DNA of 39,609 nt from an uncultured Saprospiraceae bacterium (GTDB lineage Bacteria; Bacteroidota; Bacteroidia; Chitinophagales; Saprospiraceae). This document shows, one piece after another, positions 1 through 7,634 of the stretch (the stretch's first letter is position 1; each line of letters begins with the position of its first letter). The stretch spans positions 1-39,609 of the forward strand of contig CALIZI010000451.1 in the NCBI GenBank assembly GCA_938028705.1. The letters run 5' to 3'. The notes beneath the pieces are model-generated. The model was given only the letters and a program-made list of their open reading frames with translations, did no database searches and was not told the DNA's origin. A program made the translations under genes and the position numbers.

Positions 1-133
1 TTTAATTTTGATATGTATTTGTGGATATTCAAGTTGTATCGTTAGTTTACCCCAAAAAATAAATATTTTTTCCCAATATTTAACTATTCACCGAATATTT
101 TTTTCTTTTTATTACCTTGTGCTATTTACATGA

Positions 134-442
134 TACAATCATTATGTAAATTTTGATAATTCGGAAATAAAGCATAAATTTGAACAAGAAAGTGATATTA
201 TTTTACAAAATCCAAAACCTATGGGTATTCGGGAAGCTATATTAGAAGATTGGAAAAGACAAGGACACCAACAAGGTCTTGAACAAGGCCTTGAACAAGC
301 TGCACAAACTAAAAAAGAATTTGAAGAAAAGCAGAAGCTAACGATTCTTAATTTGCAAAAAGAAGGATTTTCCAACCAAAAAATTTCAACTATCATGAGG
401 ATTTCAGTTGATGAGGTCCTGAGATTGATTGAAGAAAAATAA
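134..442 (+). pseudogene. C-terminal remnant of an Rpn/PD-(D/E)XK transposase-nuclease family protein, copy 1
   Basis: The frame is open from 134 (after a TGA at 131-133) to the stop at 442, but its first ATG is at 221. Codons upstream of that ATG read like the tail of a longer protein (…FEQESDIILQNPKP), followed by MGIREAILEDWKRQG, Gln/Glu-rich EQGLEQ repeats and a small helix-turn-helix-like end (NQKISTIMRISVDEVLRLI). In my knowledge this is how the C-termini of Rpn-type PD-(D/E)XK proteins look. The nuclease core that should precede it is missing, so I read it as a 5'-truncated remnant. A near copy follows at 510-716. A short free-standing gene of 73 residues starting at 221 is possible. 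No function can be assigned to the fragment. Confidence 0.55.
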
Positions 443-509
443 TATTTTTGAACGAAGCTGACATGAGGTTTATAAAATTTTATGTCTGAAAATCACCAAT
501 ATTTTAAGA

Positions 510-716
510 ATGGGTATTCGGGAAGCTATATTAGAAGATTGGAAAAGACAAGGTCTTGAACAAGGCATTGCACAAACCAAAAAAGAATTTGAAGAAAAGC
601 AGAAGCTGACGATTCTTAATTTGCAAAAAGAAGGATTTTCCAATCAAAAAATTTCAACTATTATGAGGATTTCAATTGAAGAGGTCTTGCGTTTGATAGA
701 CAAAAAAGAAGATTAA
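510..716 (+). pseudogene. C-terminal remnant of an Rpn/PD-(D/E)XK family protein, copy 2
   Basis: This 68-residue frame is a tandem duplicate of the preceding remnant. The first 44 nt from its ATG match 221-264, and most of the rest matches apart from a shorter EQG linker (a loss of 18 nt) and a few substitutions such as SVDEV to SIEEV. Similarity begins at the ATG itself; the codons upstream of 510 show no relation to the family, so the duplication boundary lies there. The encoded piece is only the helical C-terminal tail without catalytic residues. It is either a dead duplicate or a tiny gene encoding a regulator-like tail; I favour the former. Confidence 0.5.
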
Positions 717-827
717 ACTCCTCATGTTATGACTTTATTTAAAGTTTGTACAATACAACAGTGAATTTTACTGTTTAAATCAAACAATGATTATATAACA
801 ATAACGGAAGAAAACACTTAGAAAATT

Positions 828-1067
828 ATGAATACAATTATCCTTTTTGGCATCCCCGGCGGTATGGAGTGGGTCATTATCCTCTTCGTAGTTTTACTTT
901 TATTTGGCGGTAAAAAAATACCCGAATTGATGCGTGGTTTAGGTAAGGGCATCCGGGAATTTAACAGCGCGAAAGCTACGGTAGAAGATGAAATAAAACG
1001 CGGTATCAAAGAAGCCGAAGATGCCGAACCACTCAAAACAAAAGAAACGATAGAGAAGGAAGCGTAA
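828..1067 (+). CDS. tatA: Sec-independent protein translocase TatA/TatE
   Basis: Encodes a 79-residue TatA-type protein. After a short periplasmic N-terminus there is one membrane helix (about residues 13-27, [12 protein letters not shown]), the FG hinge, and an amphipathic helix beginning [19 protein letters not shown], followed by an acidic/basic tail. TatA oligomers form the path by which folded twin-arginine proteins cross the inner membrane together with TatC. No tatC or tatB is adjacent, as is common in Bacteroidota. No clear Shine-Dalgarno precedes the ATG. The gene converges on fabG, and the 3' ends are separated by a long hairpin at 1069-1153. Confidence 0.93.
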   Translation: MNTIILFGIPGGMEWVIILFVVLLLFGGKKIPELMRGLGKGIREFNSAKATVEDEIKRGIKEAEDAEPLKTKETIEKEA

Positions 1068-1068
1068 A

Positions 1069-1153
1069 ATAGTAGCGAGTGACGAGTAGTGAGTAACGAG
1101 TTATTCACACATCAAGACTAACTCACTACTCGTCACTCGCAACTCGCTACTAT
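1069..1153. terminator. Long inverted repeat between convergent tatA and fabG, probable bidirectional terminator
   Basis: Arms of about 33 nt made of repeating words (gcgagtgacgagtagtgag and its complement) flank a short centre, and the hairpin reaches the stop codon of fabG. It lies between two convergent genes, so a bidirectional transcription barrier is the simplest role. It belongs to a class of simple-word hairpins seen in several intergenic gaps of this window. Confidence 0.6.
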
Positions 1154-1896
1154 CTGTTCATCGCACCACACACACTAAGTGTTTGTCCAGAGATGTAGGT
1201 GGACATATCCGATGCCAAAAAAACAGCTGCATCAGCAACTTCTTTGGCTTGTCCCATGCGTTTGAGCGGAATACTTTGTAGGAAGGCTTTTTTGATGTCT
1301 TCATTGAGTTCTCCGGTCATTTCAGTTTCGATAAATCCGGGTGCAATGGCATTACAACGAATACTCCGCGAGCCGATTTCCTGTGCTACCGACTTGGTAA
1401 AACCAATAACTCCCGCCTTAGATGCTGCATAATTGGCTTGCCCGGCATTACCCGTCATACCCACAATAGATGTGATGTTGATAATAGAACCCTGTCGCTT
1501 TTTAAGCATGGCGCGCATAACACTTTTGGTGAGATTGAATACGGATTTTAAGTTGGTGCCGATGACCTGATCCCATTGTTCTTCGCTCATACGCAAAAGC
1601 AGATTGTCGCGGGTAATACCTGCATTATTGACCAACACATCTATCTGTTTATAATCTTTTAAAACAGCTTCTGCCAATGCCGCCGCTTCCTCAAAAGACC
1701 CTGCATCAGAACGGTATGCTTTCGCACAACTTCCCATAGCTTTCAATTCTTCTTCAAGCTGTTTCGCTTTTTCTTCCGATGATAAATACGTAAATGCAAC
1801 GTGTGCGCCTTCCTCCGCAAATCGCTGTGCCATTGCCCGCCCGATACCGCGCGATGCACCCGTAATGAGGGCTATTTTTCCTTCTAATAATTTCAT
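1150..1896 (-). CDS. fabG: 3-oxoacyl-[acyl-carrier-protein] reductase FabG
   Basis: A 248-residue short-chain dehydrogenase/reductase of the usual FabG length. The Rossmann NADPH-binding motif TGASRGIG is at 12-19, NNAG at 90-93, and the catalytic residues are Asn115, Ser143, Tyr156 and Lys160 (NYAASKAG). The C-terminus has the family pattern GQTLSVCGAMNR, with Cys where many FabGs have Asp-Gly-Gly. FabG reduces 3-oxoacyl-ACP to 3-hydroxyacyl-ACP in fatty-acid elongation in the cytoplasm. It stands alone here, without other fab genes. The start is the ATG at 1896; a perfect inverted repeat (1911-1964) lies just upstream. Confidence 0.95.
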   Translation of the reverse strand: MKLLEGKIALITGASRGIGRAMAQRFAEEGAHVAFTYLSSEEKAKQLEEELKAMGSCAKAYRSDAGSFEEAAALAEAVLKDYKQIDVLVNNAGITRDNLLLRMSEEQWDQVIGTNLKSVFNLTKSVMRAMLKKRQGSIINITSIVGMTGNAGQANYAASKAGVIGFTKSVAQEIGSRSIRCNAIAPGFIETEMTGELNEDIKKAFLQSIPLKRMGQAKEVADAAVFLASDMSTYISGQTLSVCGAMNR

Positions 1897-1910
1897 AAAT
1901 ATAATATTTG

Positions 1911-1964
1911 TATATACCCGATTGTAGAGACGCGATTAATTGCGTCTCTACAATCGGGTATATA
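1911..1964. repeat. Perfect inverted repeat, 23-nt arms with 8-nt loop
   Basis: Arms at 1911-1933 and 1942-1964 are exact reverse complements around the loop gattaatt, beginning with tatatacccgattgtagag. It sits in the divergent space between fabG (minus) and the hypothetical gene at 2041 (plus), so it is not placed as a normal terminator. It could be a mobile palindrome, a regulatory hairpin in the fabG leader or a structural element. Confidence 0.75.
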
Positions 1965-2006
1965 CGTGTAAATCATCTGTAAAATTAACGGATAGGTGTG
2001 TCATAT

Positions 2007-2036
2007 TTGAACGAATCGTAAAAAATCGTAAATTTA
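2007..2036 (+). promoter_or_regulatory. Possible Bacteroidota-type promoter for the gene at 2041
   Basis: A TTG at 2007-2009 is followed after 19 nt by TAAATTTA at 2029-2036, resembling the Bacteroidota -33/-7 pattern (TTG and TAnnTTTG), though the last base of the -7 box does not match. The predicted start of transcription would fall at or next to the ATG at 2041, which would give a leaderless mRNA. Confidence 0.35.
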
Positions 2037-2040
2037 CGCG

Positions 2041-2637
2041 ATGAATATTCCATATATAGAATTTTTGTTCAGGCCATTATTGCGCTCGGAACTATCAGAC
2101 CACGACACATTGGACGAGTATATTGACGATATACTACCGAAAATTGCGCCGTATAGTGAAGATTTATACGAAGAGGAATATTATACCGAGAAACTATGGC
2201 GTGAGGTCAATGATCGTGATGAAGCACTGGACGTGATTGTTCATATTTTTAAAAAAAAGGATAGCCCGCACGAAATCAAAGAAAAATCGGATGCCGAAGG
2301 TCCGAATTACCTCAAATCCGTTGACGGTAATATCATGCAAGGGCAATGGGGAATAGTAGGTGCAAATGTCACCCTACGCACTTCCGCTAATTATGAACTA
2401 TTTGAAAAAGCCTTTATCAATGATGACTTTTTTATCCTCAAAAAACATGGCGATAAACACAAAGATGGTAGTCGTCAATACCTCGTTATGGGCAAAGAAT
2501 CCGTAGTCAAGGACTTGGAATGGCGCGATGTAGTGGAGTTATTATACGATATATATCGTTATCGAAATCAGTTTATTACGGTAATTTTAGTCGCGGCAAT
2601 TATTGTTTTTGTGGTGCTGATGCTTTCACTTTATTAA
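2041..2637 (+). CDS. Hypothetical tail-anchored membrane protein
   Basis: I do not recognise this 198-residue protein. It is acidic at the N-terminus (YEEEYYTEK around residue 44-52), has a middle region with a possible beta-rich fold (GNIMQGQWGIVGANVTLRT), and ends with a single hydrophobic segment at about 178-197 (FITVILVAAIIVFVVLMLSL) with only one residue after it. There is no signal peptide, so it should be C-tail anchored with a cytoplasmic body. It is followed by a long intergenic hairpin and an MsbA-like exporter on the same strand; cotranscription is unlikely given that 145-bp structured gap. Codon use looks coding throughout. Confidence 0.75.
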   Translation: MNIPYIEFLFRPLLRSELSDHDTLDEYIDDILPKIAPYSEDLYEEEYYTEKLWREVNDRDEALDVIVHIFKKKDSPHEIKEKSDAEGPNYLKSVDGNIMQGQWGIVGANVTLRTSANYELFEKAFINDDFFILKKHGDKHKDGSRQYLVMGKESVVKDLEWRDVVELLYDIYRYRNQFITVILVAAIIVFVVLMLSLY

Positions 2638-2644
2638 TTTTTAT

Positions 2645-2779
2645 TGAATGAATTTTGAATTTTGAATGAATGAATATTTGAATGCAATAATGCTGCAATG
2701 AAAAATACTATCGCATTACAGCATTAATACATTATCTCATTACTTATTCATTCATTCAAAATTTATTCATTCAAAATTC
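2645..2779. repeat. Long imperfect inverted repeat of simple words between genes
   Basis: The gap from the hypothetical gene to the ABC exporter is almost wholly one imperfect palindrome. The left arm repeats gaat/ttgaat words and the right arm their complements (attcattcattcaaaatt), with a centre of gcaataatgctgcaatg and its partner. It could end transcription of the upstream gene and is a typical member of the simple-word hairpin class of this genome. Confidence 0.6.
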
Positions 2780-2782
2780 AAC

Positions 2783-4594
2783 ATGGTCAGGCAACTATTT
2801 TCCTACATCAAAAACTACAGCACACTCGTCAGTCTCAATGTTGTATTCAACATACTGACCGTGCTTTTTTCGACGGTGTCGGTGGTCATGCTTGCGCCGT
2901 TTTTGGAGTTGCTGTTTGATATAAAAGAACCCACGCTGACCAAGCCCGCCCTCACCACAAGCATAGATGCCCTTATTCAATATTTCAATTATTACCTTAG
3001 CACACTTATCCTTGAAAATGGTCGTGAGGCGGCACTCGTCTTTGTTTGTGTGGTCATTGCGACAGTATTTTTTCTCAAAAATCTTTTTCGATACCTCGCC
3101 CTTGCTATGATGGCTCCGGTGCGTAACGGCATCGTACGCGATGTACGTGAGCACGTATTTTCGCGCTTGATTCACTTGCCCATGTCCTATTTTTCAGACG
3201 AGCGCAAAGGCGACCTTATCTCGCGCATGACAGCCGATGTACAGGAAATACAATGGAGTATTTTGAGCATGATTGAGGTTATTTTTCGTGAACCTTTGGC
3301 GATATTAGCATCGCTTGGTGTGATGCTCTACATTAGCCCGCGACTGACGCTTTTTGTCTTAGTATTACTCGCTTTTACGGTAGTCATTATCGGAAGTATT
3401 GGCAAGACATTGAAGAAAACTTCAGCAAAAGCACAGGATAGTTTGGGTAAAATATTGACGATACTTGACGAAGCACTTAGTGGCTTGCGTGTCATCAAAG
3501 GTTTCAATGCCGAAGCTACGCAGGAAGAAAAATTTAATGCCGAAAACAACCGCTATCGCCGCACGATGAATCGCTTGCTTTGGCGCAAAGATTTGTCCTC
3601 GCCACTATCCGAATTTTTGGGAATTTGTGTCATCGTCATCCTGCTGTGGTATGGTGCTGCATTGGTCTTTGACGAAGCCCTCAAAGCACAAACTTTTATC
3701 GTCTTTGTCACCATGTTTTACAACATTATCGGACCTGCCAAATCCTTCTCTACTGCTTTCTACAACATTCAAAAAGGGGCAGCAGCAGCCGACCGCATTA
3801 ATGATATTCTGAAAATCGAAAATACGATAATCGATGCGCCACAAGCACAGCCGATTTATCATTTTAATAAAAAAATAGAATATAAAAATGTTAATTTTTA
3901 TTATAATAAAAATGAAATTGTTTTAAATAATATTAATTTAAATATTGAAAAAGGAAAAACCATCGCGCTCGTAGGTGCATCGGGTGGCGGAAAGTCCACG
4001 CTCGCGGACTTACTTCCTCGTTTTTATGATGTTACGCATGGTCAAATAATGATAGATGATGTGGATATTCGCCAATACAAGCTGGCTGATTTACGGGCTT
4101 TAATGGGTGTGGTAACGCAAGAAGCCGTCTTATTTAATGATACGATTTATAATAATATCGCCTTTGGTTGGGGAGATGCAAGCCCCGAAAAAGTACACGA
4201 AGCAGCACGTATCGCCAATGCCCACGAGTTCATCATGGCAACAGAAAAGGGCTACGATACGTTTATTGGCGACAGGGGTAGCAAACTCAGCGGCGGGCAA
4301 CGACAACGCCTGACCATAGCCCGCGCGATACTTCGCAATCCACCGATTTTGATACTCGACGAAGCGACTTCTGCCCTTGACTCCGAATCCGAAAAAATGG
4401 TACAAGATGCATTATATCGTATCATGGACGGGCGTACTGCGATTGTCATTGCACATCGCCTTTCTACGATTCGCAAAGCAGATGAAATTATCGTTTTGCA
4501 AGAAGGACAGATAGTAGAACAAGGCAAGCACGAACAACTCCTTCAACAAAACGGCGTATATCGAAATTTGATTCAATTACAAAATGAGGTGTGA
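2783..4594 (+). CDS. MsbA-like ABC exporter, fused permease and ATPase
   Basis: A 603-residue half-transporter with an N-terminal six-helix ABC exporter domain (about 10-330) and a C-terminal nucleotide-binding domain. Walker A is GASGGGKST at 398-406, the signature LSGGQRQR starts at 502, Walker B is ILILDE at 522-527 followed by the D-loop SALD, and the switch histidine is His558 (IAHRLST). Homodimers of this type flip lipids, with lipid A-core as the classic substrate of MsbA; the true substrate cannot be read from sequence. The stretch 3855-3960 (linker and start of the ATPase) is much more AT-rich than the flanks, with AAT/AAA/TTT codons dominating, yet the frame continues intact. Confidence 0.92.
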   Translation: MVRQLFSYIKNYSTLVSLNVVFNILTVLFSTVSVVMLAPFLELLFDIKEPTLTKPALTTSIDALIQYFNYYLSTLILENGREAALVFVCVVIATVFFLKNLFRYLALAMMAPVRNGIVRDVREHVFSRLIHLPMSYFSDERKGDLISRMTADVQEIQWSILSMIEVIFREPLAILASLGVMLYISPRLTLFVLVLLAFTVVIIGSIGKTLKKTSAKAQDSLGKILTILDEALSGLRVIKGFNAEATQEEKFNAENNRYRRTMNRLLWRKDLSSPLSEFLGICVIVILLWYGAALVFDEALKAQTFIVFVTMFYNIIGPAKSFSTAFYNIQKGAAAADRINDILKIENTIIDAPQAQPIYHFNKKIEYKNVNFYYNKNEIVLNNINLNIEKGKTIALVGASGGGKSTLADLLPRFYDVTHGQIMIDDVDIRQYKLADLRALMGVVTQEAVLFNDTIYNNIAFGWGDASPEKVHEAARIANAHEFIMATEKGYDTFIGDRGSKLSGGQRQRLTIARAILRNPPILILDEATSALDSESEKMVQDALYRIMDGRTAIVIAHRLSTIRKADEIIVLQEGQIVEQGKHEQLLQQNGVYRNLIQLQNEV

Positions 4595-4663
4595 GGTATG
4601 ATGTTTGTATTTCATAGTTCTTTTCAAAAACTTCTCTTAAATTTGCAAATCAAAATAATTAAA

Positions 4664-5176
4664 ATGACCATGAGAAATAGTATAATTCTATTAGTGGCAA
4701 TACTTTGCCTGAGTGCTTGCAAAAAAGCAGTCTATAAGCGCAACTGCTGTGAACAATCCGGTGGTATTATTGCTTTTTTTGGCGGCTACCTGACCGTACC
4801 CAATGCCTTCACCCCGAATGGTGATGGCATGGACGATAAGCTCGTACCGATTACCTACGGTGTGGATACTTACACCTTGCGTGTGGTGCTTGGAAAAGAA
4901 ACACTATTTGAAGGCACCAACGAAGGTTGGGATGGTAAAGTGGACGGTGAAATTGAAGACGGTATTTATGGCTATGTCATTGATATAGAGACGAGTAAAG
5001 GCGACATCAGACAAATACGCGGACAAGTATGCGCCATTACCGACCCTACAAATGCTTGTATTCGGGAAGCCTCAAATTGTGTATTTGAACATCAATTTGT
5101 ACCCGATACAGACCCCGAAACTATCGGTGAATACGATACCGAAAACTTCCCCGGACCTGTTTTTTGTGAGGAGTAA
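4664..5176 (+). CDS. Small lipoprotein with gliding-motility-type C-terminal (CHU_C-like) fold
   Basis: I take the start at 4664 (MTMRNSIILLVAILCLSAC) rather than 4598, because it gives a clean lipoprotein signal: hydrophobic helix, lipobox LSAC, then KK. An ATG at 4670 is equally plausible. The mature part contains PNAFTPNGDGMDDKLVP and GTNEGWDGKVDGEIEDGIYGYVI, the hallmark of the gliding-associated C-terminal (CHU_C) domain found on many Bacteroidota surface proteins. Here the domain is almost the whole protein (about 170 residues) and is followed by about 50 residues with three extra cysteines. It follows the exporter closely and may be cotranscribed. Its role on the envelope is unknown. 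Confidence 0.8.
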   Translation: MTMRNSIILLVAILCLSACKKAVYKRNCCEQSGGIIAFFGGYLTVPNAFTPNGDGMDDKLVPITYGVDTYTLRVVLGKETLFEGTNEGWDGKVDGEIEDGIYGYVIDIETSKGDIRQIRGQVCAITDPTNACIREASNCVFEHQFVPDTDPETIGEYDTENFPGPVFCEE

Positions 5177-5179
5177 AAA

Positions 5180-5270
5180 GTGTTGAAGTGTTGCAGTTGT
5201 ATTTTTTGCTATGCAAAAATTATTTTCTTCAACACCACAACACCACAACACCACAACACTTCAACACTTG
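5180..5270. repeat. Inverted repeat of simple words before the ABC-F gene
   Basis: The left arm gtgttgaagtgttgcagttg pairs with the right arm made of repeated caacaccacaac words ending in cttcaacact. The right arm is read through by an upstream in-frame ATG at 5211 of the next gene, producing a low-complexity His/Thr/Gln leader, which argues for the later start at 5274. Confidence 0.6.
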
Positions 5271-5273
5271 AGA

Positions 5274-7145
5274 ATGAACTACCTGACGATAGAAAATATC
5301 AGTAAATCTTTTGGCGAAAATATCCTTTTCGAGAACCTTTCTTTTCATATTGCGAAAGGGGAGAAGGTGGCTTTTGTAGCGCGGAATGGTATGGGCAAAT
5401 CTACGCTGCTCAAAATCATTATAGGCGAAGAAAGTGCGGAAGGCGAACAGGCAATGGTGAGATTACACAAGGATGTTAAACTTGTTTATCTGGACCAATC
5501 GCCGGAGTTGAATGATAAACAAACGGTGTTGGAAGCTGTTTTTGAAACCGATAATCCGACCCTGACCGCTATACGAAATTACGAAATGTGTTTGTTGCGC
5601 CCCAAGGAAGAGGAAGCCCTACAAGCGGCACTCGCCAAAATGGACGAACTCGAAGCATGGGATTACGAAGTGCAAATTAAGCAAATACTTTTTAAACTCA
5701 ATATCAATGATTTAGAACAATCCATAGCCACACTTTCCGGTGGGCAGCAAAAGCGTGTAGCATTGGCGAAGGTATTGATTGATGAACCTGATTTTTTGAT
5801 ACTCGACGAGCCGACCAACCACCTTGATTTGGAGATGATTGAGTGGTTGGAGAATTACCTGACCAAGACAAACCTCACCCTGTTTATGGTGACGCACGAC
5901 AGGTATTTTTTGGAGCGGGTGTGTGATACGATTATCGAATTGGATGAAGGACAGATATACCGTTATCGCGGAAATTACTCGCATTTTTTGATTAAAAAAC
6001 AAGAACGCAAAGAGCATCAGGTACGTGATGTGGTGCGGGCGCGTAGCCTGATGCGTACCGAGTTGGACTGGATGCGAAAACAACCCAAAGCACGCGGTAC
6101 AAAAGGCAAAGCCCGCATTGATGCCTTCTATGAATTGGAAGATAGAGCGAGTAAAAATATCAAGGAAGAAAGCTTGAAAATGGACATCAAAACTACCCGA
6201 ATGGGTAGCAAAATCCTTGAACTGCACAATATCTCAAAGGGCTATGGCGATTTGAAATTGATTGAAAAATTTAATTATAAATTTAAGAAAAAAGACCGCG
6301 TAGGGATTATCGGAAAAAACGGTGCAGGGAAATCTACTTTGCTCAATTTATTACTGCAATTGGACAAGCCCGATACCGGAAAAATCGTAAAGGGAGAGAC
6401 GGTGCAATTTGGTTATTATTCGCAAGACGGCATCCAACTTTCAGAACAAAAAAAGGTGATAGAGGTGGTGCGTGACATCGCGGAATATATCCCGATTGAA
6501 GGCAAAGGCAGGAACATTACCGCATCGGTTTTATTGGAGCATTTTCTGTTTCCGAAAGAGCAACATTATACTTTTGTACACAAATTGAGCGGCGGAGAAC
6601 GCAGGCGTTTGTACCTGCTGACGATACTGATGCAAAACCCGAATTTTCTCATTCTTGATGAGCCTACGAATGACCTTGATATACTGACACTCAATGTGTT
6701 GGAGGAATTTTTGATGGAGTTTAAAGGTTGCCTTGTGGTGGTATCTCACGATAGGTATTTTATGGATAAATTGGTGGAACATACCTTCGTTTTTGAAGGC
6801 GATGGACTGATTCGTGATTTTCCGGGTAACTACACGCAGTACCGCGATAAACTCGAAACTGAAGCGCAACAGCCTAAAGAAAATGACGAACCCAAAAAGA
6901 AAAAATCCACCGAACCCGAAGCTAAAAAAGACCATCAAATCTCCCGCGAACAACGTAAAGCCATTAATCGTGTAGAGAATCAAATCAAAAAACTTGAAAA
7001 TCAAAAAACGGAACTTTCTGCCAAATTTGGCGACCCCAACCTCAACCCCAATGACATCCCTGCATTAGCGAAAGAATTGGAACAAATCAAGCAACAAATC
7101 GAGGAGAAAGAAATGGAATGGATGGAGATGGTGGAGGAAATGTAA
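5274..7145 (+). CDS. ABC-F family ATPase (Uup-like), duplicated ATPase domains
   Basis: Soluble 623-residue protein with two ABC ATPase domains and no membrane part. The first domain has Walker A ARNGMGKST at 36-44 (the first Gly of the P-loop is Ala), LSGGQQKR and ILDEPTNHLD; the second has GKNGAGKST, LSGGERRR and ILDEPTNDLD. The DEPTNHLD form and the linker between domains are typical of ABC-F proteins, which act on the ribosome or in DNA transactions rather than in transport. The last 70-80 residues are a charged coiled coil (QREQRKAINRVENQIKKLEN), as in Uup. I start at 5274 (MNYLTIENIS) because the 21 codons upstream derive from the intergenic inverted repeat. Confidence 0.92.
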   Translation: MNYLTIENISKSFGENILFENLSFHIAKGEKVAFVARNGMGKSTLLKIIIGEESAEGEQAMVRLHKDVKLVYLDQSPELNDKQTVLEAVFETDNPTLTAIRNYEMCLLRPKEEEALQAALAKMDELEAWDYEVQIKQILFKLNINDLEQSIATLSGGQQKRVALAKVLIDEPDFLILDEPTNHLDLEMIEWLENYLTKTNLTLFMVTHDRYFLERVCDTIIELDEGQIYRYRGNYSHFLIKKQERKEHQVRDVVRARSLMRTELDWMRKQPKARGTKGKARIDAFYELEDRASKNIKEESLKMDIKTTRMGSKILELHNISKGYGDLKLIEKFNYKFKKKDRVGIIGKNGAGKSTLLNLLLQLDKPDTGKIVKGETVQFGYYSQDGIQLSEQKKVIEVVRDIAEYIPIEGKGRNITASVLLEHFLFPKEQHYTFVHKLSGGERRRLYLLTILMQNPNFLILDEPTNDLDILTLNVLEEFLMEFKGCLVVVSHDRYFMDKLVEHTFVFEGDGLIRDFPGNYTQYRDKLETEAQQPKENDEPKKKKSTEPEAKKDHQISREQRKAINRVENQIKKLENQKTELSAKFGDPNLNPNDIPALAKELEQIKQQIEEKEMEWMEMVEEM

Positions 7146-7240
7146 AATTTAAAATAATAAATTTAAAATGTAAAAGTGTATAACGTGAATTTTTTTTAAT
7201 GTAAAAATGTTTTATTTTTTTATAATAAAATTTTTAAAAA

Positions 7241-7615
7241 ATGAAATATAAAAAAATAGCAAGTATAGAACAGTATAATGAATACTGCAACATTCACGAG
7301 CAGCTAATGCTGAAAGAAGAATTGAGGGATGAAATTGAGTTATTAGAGTTGTTGATAGAGGATTATGACCGTCGAATGATGGCAGATAAATATGAAGAAT
7401 TAAATCCTGTGGAGTTGTTGCGTTCATTATTGCGAGATGCCGAATGGAGCCAAAGTAAATTTGCTGAACAGGTAGGTATTTCACGCCAACTCGTCAATGA
7501 TATTCTTGCTTATCGTAGAAATATCAGTAAAGAATTGGTCGTCAAATTTGCTGATTTTTTTGCCATGTCTCAAGAAGCATTCAGTCGAAATTACGACTTA
7601 AAAACTGACCGTTGA
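7241..7615 (+). CDS. HigA-like XRE helix-turn-helix protein (orphan antitoxin or regulator)
   Basis: A 124-residue protein with a helical, charged N-terminus (EYCNIHEQLMLKEELRDEIELLELLIEDYD) and a C-terminal XRE helix-turn-helix (about 65-118: LLRDAEWSQSKFAEQVGISRQLVNDILAYRRNIS). This is the layout of the larger HigA antitoxins, where an N-terminal region precedes the DNA-binding domain. No HigB-type toxin frame exists in the 95 bp upstream, and the next gene downstream is a convergent protease. It is therefore an orphan HigA-like protein, either a remnant of a toxin-antitoxin pair or a self-standing regulator. The gap upstream (7146-7240) is very AT-rich and shows no clear promoter. Confidence 0.85.
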   Translation: MKYKKIASIEQYNEYCNIHEQLMLKEELRDEIELLELLIEDYDRRMMADKYEELNPVELLRSLLRDAEWSQSKFAEQVGISRQLVNDILAYRRNISKELVVKFADFFAMSQEAFSRNYDLKTDR

Positions 7616-7634
7616 CATTGTGCTTTGTTTGATT

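Noticed and set aside
2795-4527. Several open frames antisense to the MsbA-like gene
   Set aside because: They are shadows without coding features; the sense frame carries all ABC motifs.
5211-5273. N-terminal extension of the ABC-F protein
   Set aside because: Its 21 codons are the right arm of the simple-word inverted repeat (His/Thr/Gln leader).
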